Shown here piece by piece: positions 1 to 11,256 of a DNA stretch of 64,000 nt. Within the stretch, counting starts at the first letter, position 1, and the number at the start of each line of letters is the position of its first letter. A program made the translations under genes and the position numbers. The notes beneath the pieces are model-generated. The model was given only the letters and a program-made list of their open reading frames with translations. It searched no databases and had not been told where the DNA came from. This stretch comes from Coptis chinensis (taxonomy: Eukaryota; Streptophyta; Magnoliopsida; Ranunculales; Ranunculaceae): NCBI GenBank assembly GCA_015680905.1, contig CM027379.1:96647001-96711000 (forward strand), given 5' to 3'.

Positions 1-190
1 GAGTATACCACGCTTCAATCAGGGATATACCACACATTTCAAGTTTGAGTCTCTTTAAAGACCCCGGGACTTTGGGTATGCTGGCGCGGCTAGATGAGCA
101 CGGCTATGTGTGTACCCAGACTCCAGAGTCCAGACTATATATGGGCTCCATTTAGAAGGTGAGAGCTAAAAAAATGTGTTAAACAACTTG

Positions 191-573
191 GGGAATGGTT
201 ATATGAACTCTACTATACCTCCACTTTTAAAAGTGGACTTACAAAATGAATTGAGGACTAATTTTTTTGTAGAAATATAGATCACATGATAGACAATACC
301 CCCACAAAAAATTAGCTCAATTGAATATGTTTAATGTTGTCAAAAGTTGTTATTAAATGAAAAAAAGTCTGGGCCATTAGATAATTACATAACATTCTAA
401 ACGATTTTTGACAAAGTTGTATATCTTTAAATGAACTGATTTTTTATGAGGATGATCTCTATTGTGCGGAGAACATCTCTACCAAAAATCAGAAAAATCA
501 GTTTCTAATTAATTGTAGTTAGTGGTGTAGTAATTTTAGAGTCATTTTAAATGGAATTCATATAACCATCCCC
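191..573. mobile_element. Mutator-type MITE, 9-bp TSD
   Basis: A 383-bp non-coding element with terminal inverted repeats. The left end reads GGGAATGGTTATATGAA; the reverse complement of the right end reads GGGGATGGTTATATGAA. The 9-bp direct repeat AACAACTTG flanks it at 182-190 and 574-582. TIRs with a 9-bp TSD are the hallmark of Mutator-like elements, so I infer a non-autonomous MULE MITE. No ORF is present. Confidence 0.82.
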
Positions 574-3221
574 AACAACTTGTTATAATAATTGCTAAAA
601 TGAAATCCCTAAAATGATCAAGCTATTGCGATTTCAAAGTATTAAATGTGTATTGTGTTGTATTTGCACGTGAGCGGGAGATAGAAAGAGGGAGTATATG
701 TTTCTGACTCAACTGAGTTTTCCCCACGTGCAACCCCATCTCTACAGCTCAATGAATGGGCTACCATAACAGATACACCTTCAATACCCTTTCATACACC
801 AACTTTGAAAACTCTATTTCTCTCCATTGAAAATGTCTTGTAAGATAATCTTAATAAAGTGGTTTCTCAAATGCATCTTTGGAAATGATTCAATTTTAAA
901 ACTAGTCATCAAACTGTAAATGCTTAGTAATTGTTTAAGAATTTGATAATCTATAAAATTTAGCATATTGCGCCGGATGCATTTTGGGTTTATTCTATAT
1001 TACTAGATTGAAAAGGCTGGAAAAACCACCGCAACTCCATAAGTCATTAAGTCCGTAATTGATTAGTTAGTTAGTTATCACTTATCATATAGATTTGTTG
1101 TCTTCAGTACTTATCTTTACCGGTAACTTATAGGTTTGTTACCTGGCAAAGGTTTGTTATCCAAGTGTTTGTTAGATTTTGGTATGTTACACTCCATGAC
1201 ATCAAGATCATCCGACAACCTATATGCAATCGTTTTGCATTCAACGAAATTGGACACTACAACTTTCCAGTTAGGACAAGTGAGAGCCCTGCAAACACGA
1301 CCTTACAACTTGTTAGAGCCCTACTTGAACCATTGAGAGTTGAGGAAATCTTCAACCTGTTTCCGAAGAAAACTTTCTGTGCATTGAATCCATTCTACGG
1401 ATGTGACGAGCGTACACAATCTGCTCTAAAGAACCTTGTAGGGCCTATATAATTACATTCGCAGAATTTTGCTTGTGGGCGCGGGCACAAGAAAGAAAAG
1501 GCCAGGCACAATTTGGTGGGGGGCAGTGGCATTGCTGAAAACCCACCCAAGGCAATGCATATATTTTTGAAACGACGAAACATTGAGACTCGTAGTCTAC
1601 ATCAATTTCAAATGATGTCGGCCTGTCTGTTTCTCCCTGATGTATTGGTGACAATTGGACATCTTCCATCAGCTATATGCCTCTAGAGTCTAGAGTCTAG
1701 ACTCGACTCAGCTCGGCTAAACTCAGCAAGCTGCGGTCCCCAAATCCAGTACCTCGGATAATCTGATATGCGATCCAATTAGTTTTGCCATGTGAATACC
1801 ACACTGTGTTGACTAGGTGGCACCCTTTGATTGGTAGCATGGCTCTGGGACACATGGAATTATCAATATAATAGAGCTGAAATTGGGACCATTTGATTTG
1901 GCTCCAAGATGATAACATTATCTCAAAACAAGCAAGTCAACTTCTGTTGCATCAAATCATAATTTATTGGTATTATGTATTTTAGCCAAGATACAAGGTT
2001 CCTTATTCATGATTCCAGCTTGGACCTGAGTCTTGTTGAGGTTGTGCATGTGTGCTCCTAAAAGATTTTTTCACCTTTTTTTTTTTATAGTACGTCTCTG
2101 ATATTTTTTCTCAATTTGGTATGATCTTTTAACATGTAATTCCACTTGAATTGGAAAAAAAAAAACAACTAAAGATTGTTAAACAAACTTATGAAACGTC
2201 TTTTCATGAGTGGTGCTCTAATGTAATCATGCTATAGGTATAAAACAAAATACAGTAGGAAAAAAAACTTTGGATTAAGTGTGTTACGGAATGGGAATCT
2301 CCAATTAATTTTCTAAATAAATTGTACAAAATTTAATACTTCCTACCTTCAGATCCAATAAATTGAGTGCGACGTTGTTCATCCAATATACAGGCATTTT
2401 GTCACATTCAATGGATTTAGCACAGCAAACTCATACCGACATGGGCTTGGTAGATCCAAGTGCTGTTAAATCTCTTATCCCTTTCAAGATGAACCATCAC
2501 TTTCACTACATTTCTGCAACTGATCCTAGAATTTTCTAGCTCAAGCTCATCTCTGCATTGGTCACATGTCAACATGTGTGCCTATAATTTTGTCCAATCG
2601 ATTGGATTATGACCTGCATTTCGTCCATTAGACCATTACATAAACAGTTCATTGGGTCTTCGTACTGTGGGCTTCTAGATGGGCTTCTAGTTTACAGAAT
2701 CTAATTTGGATCCATTATAAGAATAATGTGAGTTGGCAAAAGCGTCTGTAAGCGGGACCCACATTCCTTGCACTTTTTACTCTTTTTGGAGAAAATCTAA
2801 ACCCCCCACCTTTCTCTCTTTCTGTTCAAACTTGAAAGACCTCGTACAATAATCTCTCCACTTTGGTCTTCCTTTTCTACGTTGACGTAGTGTATACTTT
2901 CATGCAGCTCAACTCGTTTGTTTCTTCATTTCCTTCAATTTTCAGCTAAGCAGAGGTTGGTTTCAACAAGTGCTTGTGTTGTTCTTGAAAACATTCTCAG
3001 TGAAATTTTCAAGTGGGATTACTTTGTTTATTTCAAATAGAGGTAATTTTGAAGCTTGCGTAGTGTTGTAATTGGCTTGATCATGAAAATTTTGAGCTGT
3101 GGAATTTGGTTGAGGAAAGAATAACTGTATAAGTCAGATGGAATGTTGTTGTAGTGATTTGGTTGAAAAAATTAGTTTTTATATTTGGGATTTGAGTTAG
3201 ACAAGTAGAGAGGAGAAGATA
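574..3221. other. Intergenic DNA and ELF3 upstream region
   Basis: I recognise no gene here. Short ORFs around 1,136-1,452 match no family I know. Two G-box cores (CACGTG) lie at 667-672 and 725-730, over 2.4 kb from ELF3, so any link is speculative. The last few hundred bases before 3,222 should contain the ELF3 promoter and leader. I could not fix a TATA box or transcription start. Confidence 0.5.
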
Positions 3222-6200
3222 ATGGAACCTATGTTTCCTAGAATTCATATTAAGGATACCGAGAAAGGAGGGCCAAGACCTCCTCCAAGGAACAAGATGG
3301 CTCTTTTTTATGAACAGCTATCAGTTCCTTCTCAGAGGTGTGGTTCTAAATTGCCTCGTTCGCGTACCGTAGCGGGCAGAATGGTTTCTTCAGGCTCATC
3401 AAGCCAGGTAGATTTCATTTCTGAAGTTATAATTACTTTAGCAAGTAGTTTTATCTAATTGTTCGAGGAAGTGGTATGTTCCGATAATTGGATACACTTG
3501 AAACTTCTGGTTTGGTAGTTTTGCATGTTTGAAACAGGTTTTGATTTATGCTTTGCATTTTATTACCGTATGTTTGTGTATTGAATTTTAGATAACTGTT
3601 GGCATTTGAAATAGTTCTCCGTAATTTTGTTAGAATCTATGTTTTTTTTTTGAAAGGCAAGCAGGGTTTTTGAGAGGTCCCTTACCCCTATTTTATTAAA
3701 ATGAAAGCACTAACTTGGTTACATGGATTAGAATCTTACATATATTTTGCCCGAGGCATCATCATACACAATTTTCCATACATCCTCTGAAAAAGAGCTA
3801 GGTATAATTACCACGTAACTTATGGATGGTATATTTCCTGCCAAAATGTCGGCCAACTTGTTCACTTCTCGGAATACATGTTTGAGAGTAAACATTTGTA
3901 ATTGTGATGTTAAGCTATTAATCCCCCCCATCAGATGGTTGGCGCCCCATGGGTGTTTGTCCTTGTCCTTCAAATACGAGACAACTATAGCAGAGTCTGT
4001 CTAGGCTTGAATTCTGAGACACCTGTGATCCACAGCAAGTTTGAGGCCTTGTGTGAGGCCTTGTAGCTCAATAAGATCGATTGTCGTGTACTCTGATCTT
4101 CCCTGTGCAGCCACAATCACTTCCCCTTGACAATTCCGAATCGCTACTGCCCACCCACCTAGTGTACCCTGTTGGGACCCATCTGTGTTGAGTGAACACA
4201 TTCCTGTGGGTGGTTTCTCCCATACGCATTGCCTTCGTTCATACCGTCTCGGTTCCACAGATAAACCCACATTTGCATGATCCTGTTCCTTTTGGGCCCT
4301 TCTTCCATTTCCAGTTTGAGAGAATGGAGTTTTGTGGAAACATCTTGAATAAGTAATTTACTAACCTGCAGAGCTATCGTGTTTTTGTGCTGGAAGATGC
4401 GTCTGTTCCTTTCTTGCCACACACAATAAATGAACCCATTAAATAGAAGCCTTAATATGTCCAGCTGCACTCCTTTTCCCTTCGTTCTCAGTTCCACCCA
4501 CTCAAGTTCAGTCTGCCAATTTGCACTTCTTGGTTTATCATAGCCTGCTTGCTTCAAACTGTGTTGCCATATGAATTGAGCAGATGTGCATTGAAAGAAC
4601 ATATGTTCCTCGGTTTCCCTTTCTCTCCAGCACAACACACATGTGTCATCAGGTACAGTACCCCACTCTTTCAACTTGCTTGTCGTTTTCAGTCCCCCCT
4701 TGAGCGTGAGCCATGCAATAAACGAATGCCGCAGAATTCCATTAGCAAACCAGACGAGATGGTGCCAAGAGTTTGAAGCTTTGGTGGTTCTTACACTGTC
4801 ATAGGTCTCTCTGAGATTATAATCACCTCGCTTTGTAGCTGTCCATATCACCTTGTTAGTCCCATGTCCCACTTTTACGTCTTCTTCAATGGCTAGAGCA
4901 ATATCAGGTATGTGAGCGCTGACACGTGTGGGTATACTCCACTGTCCATCCACTAATTATATTACTCACACATGCATTCAGTTGACATGTTGAGTTATAT
5001 GTGAGAGATAGGGGAAACTTCTCTTTCAAAATACCTTCGGGGTGCCATGGATCCAGCCAGAACTGAGTACCTCTGCCATCACCAATTTGGTGTTGAACTA
5101 TGTTCTGAGCTTCTTTCCAATTCTTCAGTCTATTGCGCCATACCCAGGAGCAGTCATTGGGGATCTTGAGCTGCCAAATATTTCTATCTCGGATCAAATT
5201 CTTTTTAACCCATTTGGTCGATAAGGTATTGCTCGAGCTGACAAGGTTCCAGAGATGCTTGAGGTTTGCTGCTACATTCAACACTTATAAACTTCGAATC
5301 CTGAGCCCGCCCACCTTCTTCATAAGGAAAACAAATGTCATCCCAACTAATCAGTACATGAGACTTGGAACACTCAGGTCCATTCCATAGAAAGTTTCTA
5401 CATAGCTGATTGATGGCATCGATTGTCGACTGAGGTAACACAAAGGATGTTGTCCAGTATATACTCATTCCATTTAGAACTGCCTTAAGAAGTTGGAGTT
5501 TTCCTGCATAGGACAATGCTCTACCTTTCCATGCCTGAATTCTCTGTCTCACCTTCTCTATCAATGGAGTACAATCTCTGGCTTTTAGTCTTGTGGTAAT
5601 TAACGGGAGCCCGAGATACTTGACTGGAAGTGCACCTCTCGGAAATTGTAGTATCTCCCCCATTTGAACATCAACAGTGTCTAGAATGCCCGAGTAGAAC
5701 ATTTGACTCTTTTGAAAATTCACTTGTAGCCCCATGCATTTGGCTAAGCTATGAAGGGTATTTTTGAGTGTGCTCACTGTATTTAGATCCCCATTCATGA
5801 AGGCAATGAGGTCATCAACGAAGGATAAGTGCGTTACTATCGGGTTGGAGCACTTGGGGTGTAGGCGGTAACTCCCTTCTTCAACTCGTTTCCGAATCAT
5901 TTGGGTGAAAAAATCCATGACAAACACAAGCAAATATGGTGACATAGGATCTCCTTGCCTGATTCCTCTCCTGCTTCTGAAATACCCAAACGGTGTTCTG
6001 TTGATCATTATGCTATAACTTGGTGATACAATTTTGTATCCAACTGACAAAACATTGGAGGAATTCCAATTCTGTCGAGGGCATATCTCACTGCTTCCCA
6101 TCTCACTGTATCATACACCTTCCTTAAGAGTCAATCTTCGCTACACATCTCGTGGGGGCGGGGGGGACAGTAACACATTATCCTGACTGCATCGCCCAAC

Positions 6201-9200
6201 AATAAACGCGGACTGATTGAGAGATATCACCTGAGGCATAAATGCAAATGCCTTCATCCTGCATGTAATTATCTTGGTTATGCACTTGTAGATCACATTG
6301 CAGCATGCAATGGGTCTATAATCCTCTAGTGAATTAGGAGATAGCACTTTCGGTATCAAGGTTATGCATGTAGCTTTCACCTCCTGTAGAATCCTGCCCG
6401 ATCTGAAGAAATTCCTGACTGCCTTTACAAAGTCATCTCCCACTATTCTCCAAGCCGCTTTGAAAAATAGTGCAGAAAACCCATCACTGCCCGAAGCCTT
6501 GTTATCTTCTATGTTGGCAACACACTCAATGATCTCATCTCGTGTTACCTCCCAAACCAGCTGATTCTTAGTATTCTCATCTAGCTGGGCGACTTGAATG
6601 TCCCCCATTTCTGTGAAATCCAATTCCTCTAACACCTCAGGGCTGTACATCTCTTGGTAGTACTTGACGCATTCATTTCCGATGTCAGCTAAGTCTTCAT
6701 ACACTGTACCTTGCTCATCTTTAAGACAGTTGATCTTGTTTGTCATCCTTCTAACCTTGATAGAGTTGAAGAAATATGTTGTATTGTTGTCCCCTAGAGT
6801 CACCACCTGATCTCTCGACTTTTGTTTGCATTCTGACTCCTCGGCCACCGCTGCTTTAACATAACAATAATACTTAGTTTATCATCATTTGGAGTGCAAC
6901 ATTTAATAAGCTTGATTAGTTTTTAAAGAAAGAAAGTTTTGGTTCATACAAATAAATTTCTATTCAGTGCCTAGAAAGTTTTAGGCCTAGATGGCGACAC
7001 AAGGTGTTTTTTACTTGGGGAACTCCAAATTGGTTGGAGATATGAAACTTGGAACGCATCATGGGTCTTGTTTGCTAGAGGTGATATGATATTGAGGGTA
7101 ATCATCTCTTAATTCATACTTCCCAAATAATTACTATATCTATTTTCAAGTAGACATTAATAAGCTCGCAAATTCAACATTTTACCGTGTTAATATCGTG
7201 CTAATCTTCTTTGCCCCTCTATATCCTCTTGATTGCTAAGTGTGATCAGCCATATGTGATATAGGGAGGTCGGCAAGAAAAGACTGTGTTTTCCCCAACT
7301 TCAATTCTTCCTCCTGTACCTGTTCATTCATCTGCCAAGGAAGCATATAATCGAGCTTCTAATATTGTGGGGAACTTATTATCAAGTATCGAATGTGATT
7401 CGTTTTTATCAAATGACATCTCTAAGTCTGAGAACTTATCTCTGAAGAAGCTTGGAGATGTGGGTGAATTTGGGGTCCCTTCGCTTGTCCAATTAGAAAG
7501 CACTCCATGTTCGAGTAAAGATCAGCTCGGCGTTGGTGGGGAAATACCGAGCCTCATCAGCCTGACCCATCAGAGCCGTGCTACACTGAAATCTACCGGA
7601 GCAAATTGTGATTCCATTAGCAACCACTTAAAAAGTACCAACATGACATGTTTGACGTCAAGACAACATCAAGGACAGCATAGTGGAATGGTATCTAAAG
7701 AAACTTCAACAAGTAAGGGTGGTGCACAGGAGCCAGCATCTCATCCTTCATTTCATGAAAAGACTTCTGAACCCTTGGATCACAACTATGGTTCCTCAAA
7801 TCAAAAGAATCAGCACAATGCGGTTGATGATTTGGGGGGAGTATGTGATAAAGATACGTTGCTACATCAAGATCCTAAATCTTGTCTAAAACAAAACAGC
7901 AGCTGTTGTGCTGGTGTTATGCCTGAGTCCTTGAAGAGTGTGGCAAAGGGCAATGTTTCAGTTGGTGAAAGGGACTCATGTTCTAAAAGCTCTCTTGATA
8001 ATGGTCATAGGAATCCAGATGGGGCTCAAGATAGCAGTGAGTATTTCAAAGGAAGGGCACATGTTTCTCAGCAGACGAATGGTGCGGACAGAAATGATAA
8101 TATTTCTGAGACCTCCATGATGGATTCTATATTGGATTTGGGCATATCTCCTGATGACGTTGTAGGAGTGCTGGGACAGAAGCACTTCTGGAAAGCGCGA
8201 AGTTTGATTGTCAAGTAAGTTGTTCCTAGTGTAATTAGTACATCAATTGTACTTTAGTTTTGCTGTAATAAACTACTTATGCAGTGTCAAATCCGTCATA
8301 TACCCGGCAGTAGAAAGTTTTAAATGATATGAAAAGTTCTGACATTTTTTAAATTATCATACTTGCTGTGAGGTGAAAATGTGGATTTAGTAAGAGCTGA
8401 ATGGGAATATAGGATTTATTCTTGTGGATAAAAATAGTCATAGTAGGTATCTCTGAATCACCATATTCTGTAATTCCTGTAAACATTTAAATAAATTCAA
8501 AAAAATAAAATAAAAATTGTTGGAACTTATGGCAATGCAAATTCATTCTTAGTTAAATACAATCCTACCCTTTAGAAGCCTCTCTTAGGCACGCGTTATA
8601 CTTAGCTCAAATATCATTTTTAGGAGGTAGAAAGATATCTTGTGGCCATAAAATGATGTGTGAAAACATCATGTAGAAGATACCTGCATTAAAATGTCAT
8701 AGAAAGCTTTCCTCTTACATCATCTTTTACTTGCTGAATCTTTCATGTAAAGTTACTTGTTGAACTTGTTTATCCATGGAGTTCAGTTTTCCCCTGGAAA
8801 AAGGATCAACTTACATGATAGGTAGGAGAGCTGAGAGGTAGCACGCTCTTTCATGTCTAAGCCATAAAATCTGCAGATATTTTGCAATTTATGCAACTTT
8901 TGGACATCTATTCGACAAGTATTGTATTGTGGTTTATAAATTCCTCGTTGCATGTATGGTGCTCCATTTGCCTTAATATGAAAGTAATCAAATTATCCAG
9001 TATGGGTGAATTCTGCTAAGTTTCTGGATGAAACAAAATGCTGGTCTTCCTTGATGGTCTTTTAACCCAATCTGTATGTGTTGGAGAGGGAGACAGACTA
9101 GAAATGTTCCATTTATATTGTTCAGCAAGATGAATTCATTTCGTAATTCAGCTCTATCATTGGTCATATCTTTAGTACAGGGTTAAAAACATCTTTTATG

Positions 9201-10456
9201 AAAATTGATCAACTTTCTCTTCTCCATGTCTTTAGGGAACTTTGTTTAAGTGTTTAATCCATTTGTCCCTTTATTTTCAGTCAGCAGAGATTGTTTTCGG
9301 TGCAATTATTTGAGTTGCATAGACTGATGGAGGTAAGTTGAACCTGACTGAACTGAGTAGCTATTGTCTTTACCGAGTTGAGGTGCACAATTATGTTATT
9401 TCCTTTTTTCTTTTTAATGAACTTTAGGCTATAAAGAATATGGTCTGAATCAAATTCCAATTCTTGGAACAGGTCCAGAGATTTATTGCTGGATCGCCAC
9501 ATTTATTGCTGGAAGATAACTTTAACTTATGCAAAGCTTCTCCAGCTAAAAAGCTGCCTATAGATGATGGTCGAATATCCCCACCACAGGCTGTTAAGCA
9601 GAAAGATGAGAAACTAAGGTCAGCTAATGCAACAGAGAATGTAGTCGGGAAGCCAAGTACTCCAGATGATTTCAACGAAGGAATTGTTACAGAAAATCCA
9701 AGTTATGGGGCATGTTCCAGAATTCGACCACCAGAACCTGTGTATCCTAGTAGTGAAGCAATAAGTCCTTGGTGTTTCCATCCACCCTCAGGGAATCAGT
9801 GGTTGCTTCCCATAATGTCCCCCACTGAAGGACTTGTTTACAAGCCATATCTTGCACCAACTTATGGAGGCTATGGGCCTATGATGAGCCTCGCTCCACT
9901 CGCAGGAGGCTTCCTGAATCCAGCTTATGGGGCTCCATCAATACATCCACATGGTATGAGCCTTTACCCTCTAACTCCTAGAGCTCCGATGTACTACCAG
10001 CCAACACATTTCCCTCATTGCATACCAATTATATGCCCAGTTATTGCCTCGTCTGGGTTTGAAGAACCATTGGCTGGGACACAACCACATCAACAAGTTA
10101 CACATTTACCAATGTGTGATGTTAATGGCATAGTGCAGTCTCAAAGCCCATTCAAAATGCTGAACCAGAAGAGTGTAGCTGTTTCATCTTGCACCAGAGA
10201 TGATGAACTAGAATTGAATGAAGCAAGAAGGTCCCCTATTGGGGAAGGAATTGATGGTGGTCAGGCTTCTGAAGGAAGAGATGTGCTCCCTCCTCCCCTA
10301 TCTCCCGTCATAGGGAATGTTGTTGAACCTCTGCAGACCCAATGTAGAAACCAAAAGACTCCAGTGATTAAGGTTGTACCTCATAATCCTAGATCTGCAA
10401 CTGAATCAGCGACTCGGATTTTCCGATTCCTACAAGAAGAAAGACAACAATATTAG
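3222..10456 (+). CDS. ELF3: EARLY FLOWERING 3 (ELF3), 4 exons
   Basis: Exons read as 3222-3407, 7265-8214, 9281-9332 and 9473-10456, all with GT..AG introns, giving about 723 residues (Arabidopsis ELF3 is 695). ELF3 is the scaffold of the nuclear evening complex (with ELF4 and LUX), which gates light and temperature input to the circadian clock and flowering. Diagnostic blocks are EPMFPR and GGPRPPPRNKMAL in exon 1, the VPVHSSAKEAYNRAS-like block early in exon 2, NQQRLFSVQLFELHRLMEVQ spanning exons 2-4, SPHLLLED and GNQWLLPIMSPTEGLVYKP in exon 4, and the C-terminal IKVVPHNPRSATESA...FLQEER. Upstream of the chosen ATG, in-frame codons still read SREEKI, like the family's usual N-terminus, but end at a TAG at 3198-3200; the usual first Met is absent, so translation probably starts about 11 residues late. 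Exon 1 has an extra Phe (MALFYEQL against MALYEQL). Exon 4 lacks the polyGln tract of Arabidopsis. A LINE sits antisense in intron 1. Confidence 0.93.
3642..6858 (-). mobile_element. 5'-truncated L1-type LINE in ELF3 intron 1
   Basis: A non-LTR retrotransposon copy lies antisense to ELF3. Its 3' end is marked by a run of ten T at 3642-3651, which is a poly(A) tail on the minus strand. It carries only the downstream part of ORF2 (reverse transcriptase, zf-RVT, RNase H). ORF1 and the endonuclease are missing, as expected from 5' truncation during target-primed reverse transcription. The 5' boundary near 6,858 is approximate, and I did not find a convincing target-site duplication. Intron 1 of ELF3 becomes 3.86 kb because of it. 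Confidence 0.85.
3728..6848 (-). pseudogene. LINE ORF2 (RT, zf-RVT, RNase H), decayed
   Basis: Read on the minus strand, 6848-6141 covers the RT thumb-proximal and finger blocks (ASGSDGFSALFFK, TCITLIPK, DYRPIACCNVIYK, QSAFIVGR). Then 6101-5205 carries RGIRQGDPMSPYLLVFVMD and the active-site block SFVDDL. 4953-4159 holds the zinc-binding RVT domain (CVLCWRERETEEHMFFQC), and 4270-3728 a C-terminal RNase H-like domain (LNTDGS..., REVNKLADILA). Frameshifts at about 6,130, 5,200-5,000 and 4,200-4,000 split it into four frames, so it is inactive. The order matches plant L1 ORF2. Confidence 0.88.
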
Positions 10457-11256
10457 TCACTGTAACATAGCGACTACCTAAAGCAGGCATTAGTGAACCA
10501 AATTATACTCATAAAATTTTCAAGAAAGTTACTTTCTGGTTCAACTATATAAATTATTCTTTGTGAACTAGATTCAGCGCAGTATCAGGTTGATCCCTGG
10601 GATTCAGACAAGTATAGGAGCGCTCCAAGTATAGTAACAGCTAACAACTAATGCAGTGACTTTGTTATAACACCATGCACAGTTGTTTTGTACTTATGTA
10701 GTTTCATATTGAGCTGCACCTTCATTCGTACTATTTACTTCAGATAATAACATCACTGCACGAAAAACTGAAATACTCATTCTCATATTGTAGATTTCCA
10801 GATGATGTAATTTTCAATCAACAAATCAAATGGCGATAGCTAGGCCGAAATGAAGTTTTCACCGAGATGTAAATCAGATGCTAGTTCTATTTTGCAACAA
10901 TTTCGGTCAAAGAAGATGCTCATTTTGTAAAAGAAATGCAAGTCTTGTTAATGTCCACATAGATTGTGTGCATGTGTTTACAAATGTCACAGATTCTTCC
11001 CTGTTTGAAGCCCTCATTTAATGCCTTTCCTCTGGCTAAGGTTGAATTGTAGGCTCGTAGCAAGCACACCACATAGGAATTACCGGAATGAAGCAATATA
11101 AATGACCAAGTGATACTCGATTTTAAGACTGCACGCATGTTTATTTTGTCCTTGTATATTTTGATTCCATTCAAGATTGTTCTTCGTAGAGAGAAACTTG
11201 TGGAGTGAGTAGAAGAAAAGACTAAGAGGAAGCCGGAGTCACATATTTGGGATTAA
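10457..11256. other. ELF3 3' UTR and neprosin-gene upstream region
   Basis: After the ELF3 stop at 10,454-10,456 the sequence has no coding potential I can support. It should hold the ELF3 3' UTR and, near its right end, the promoter and leader of the neprosin gene. No clear TATA box or polyadenylation signal stood out. Confidence 0.5.

Noticed and set aside
1136..1452. Two overlapping + strand ORFs (66 and 95 codons) upstream of ELF3
   Set aside because: No recognisable domain, overlapping frames and no convincing splice or promoter context; treated as chance ORFs.
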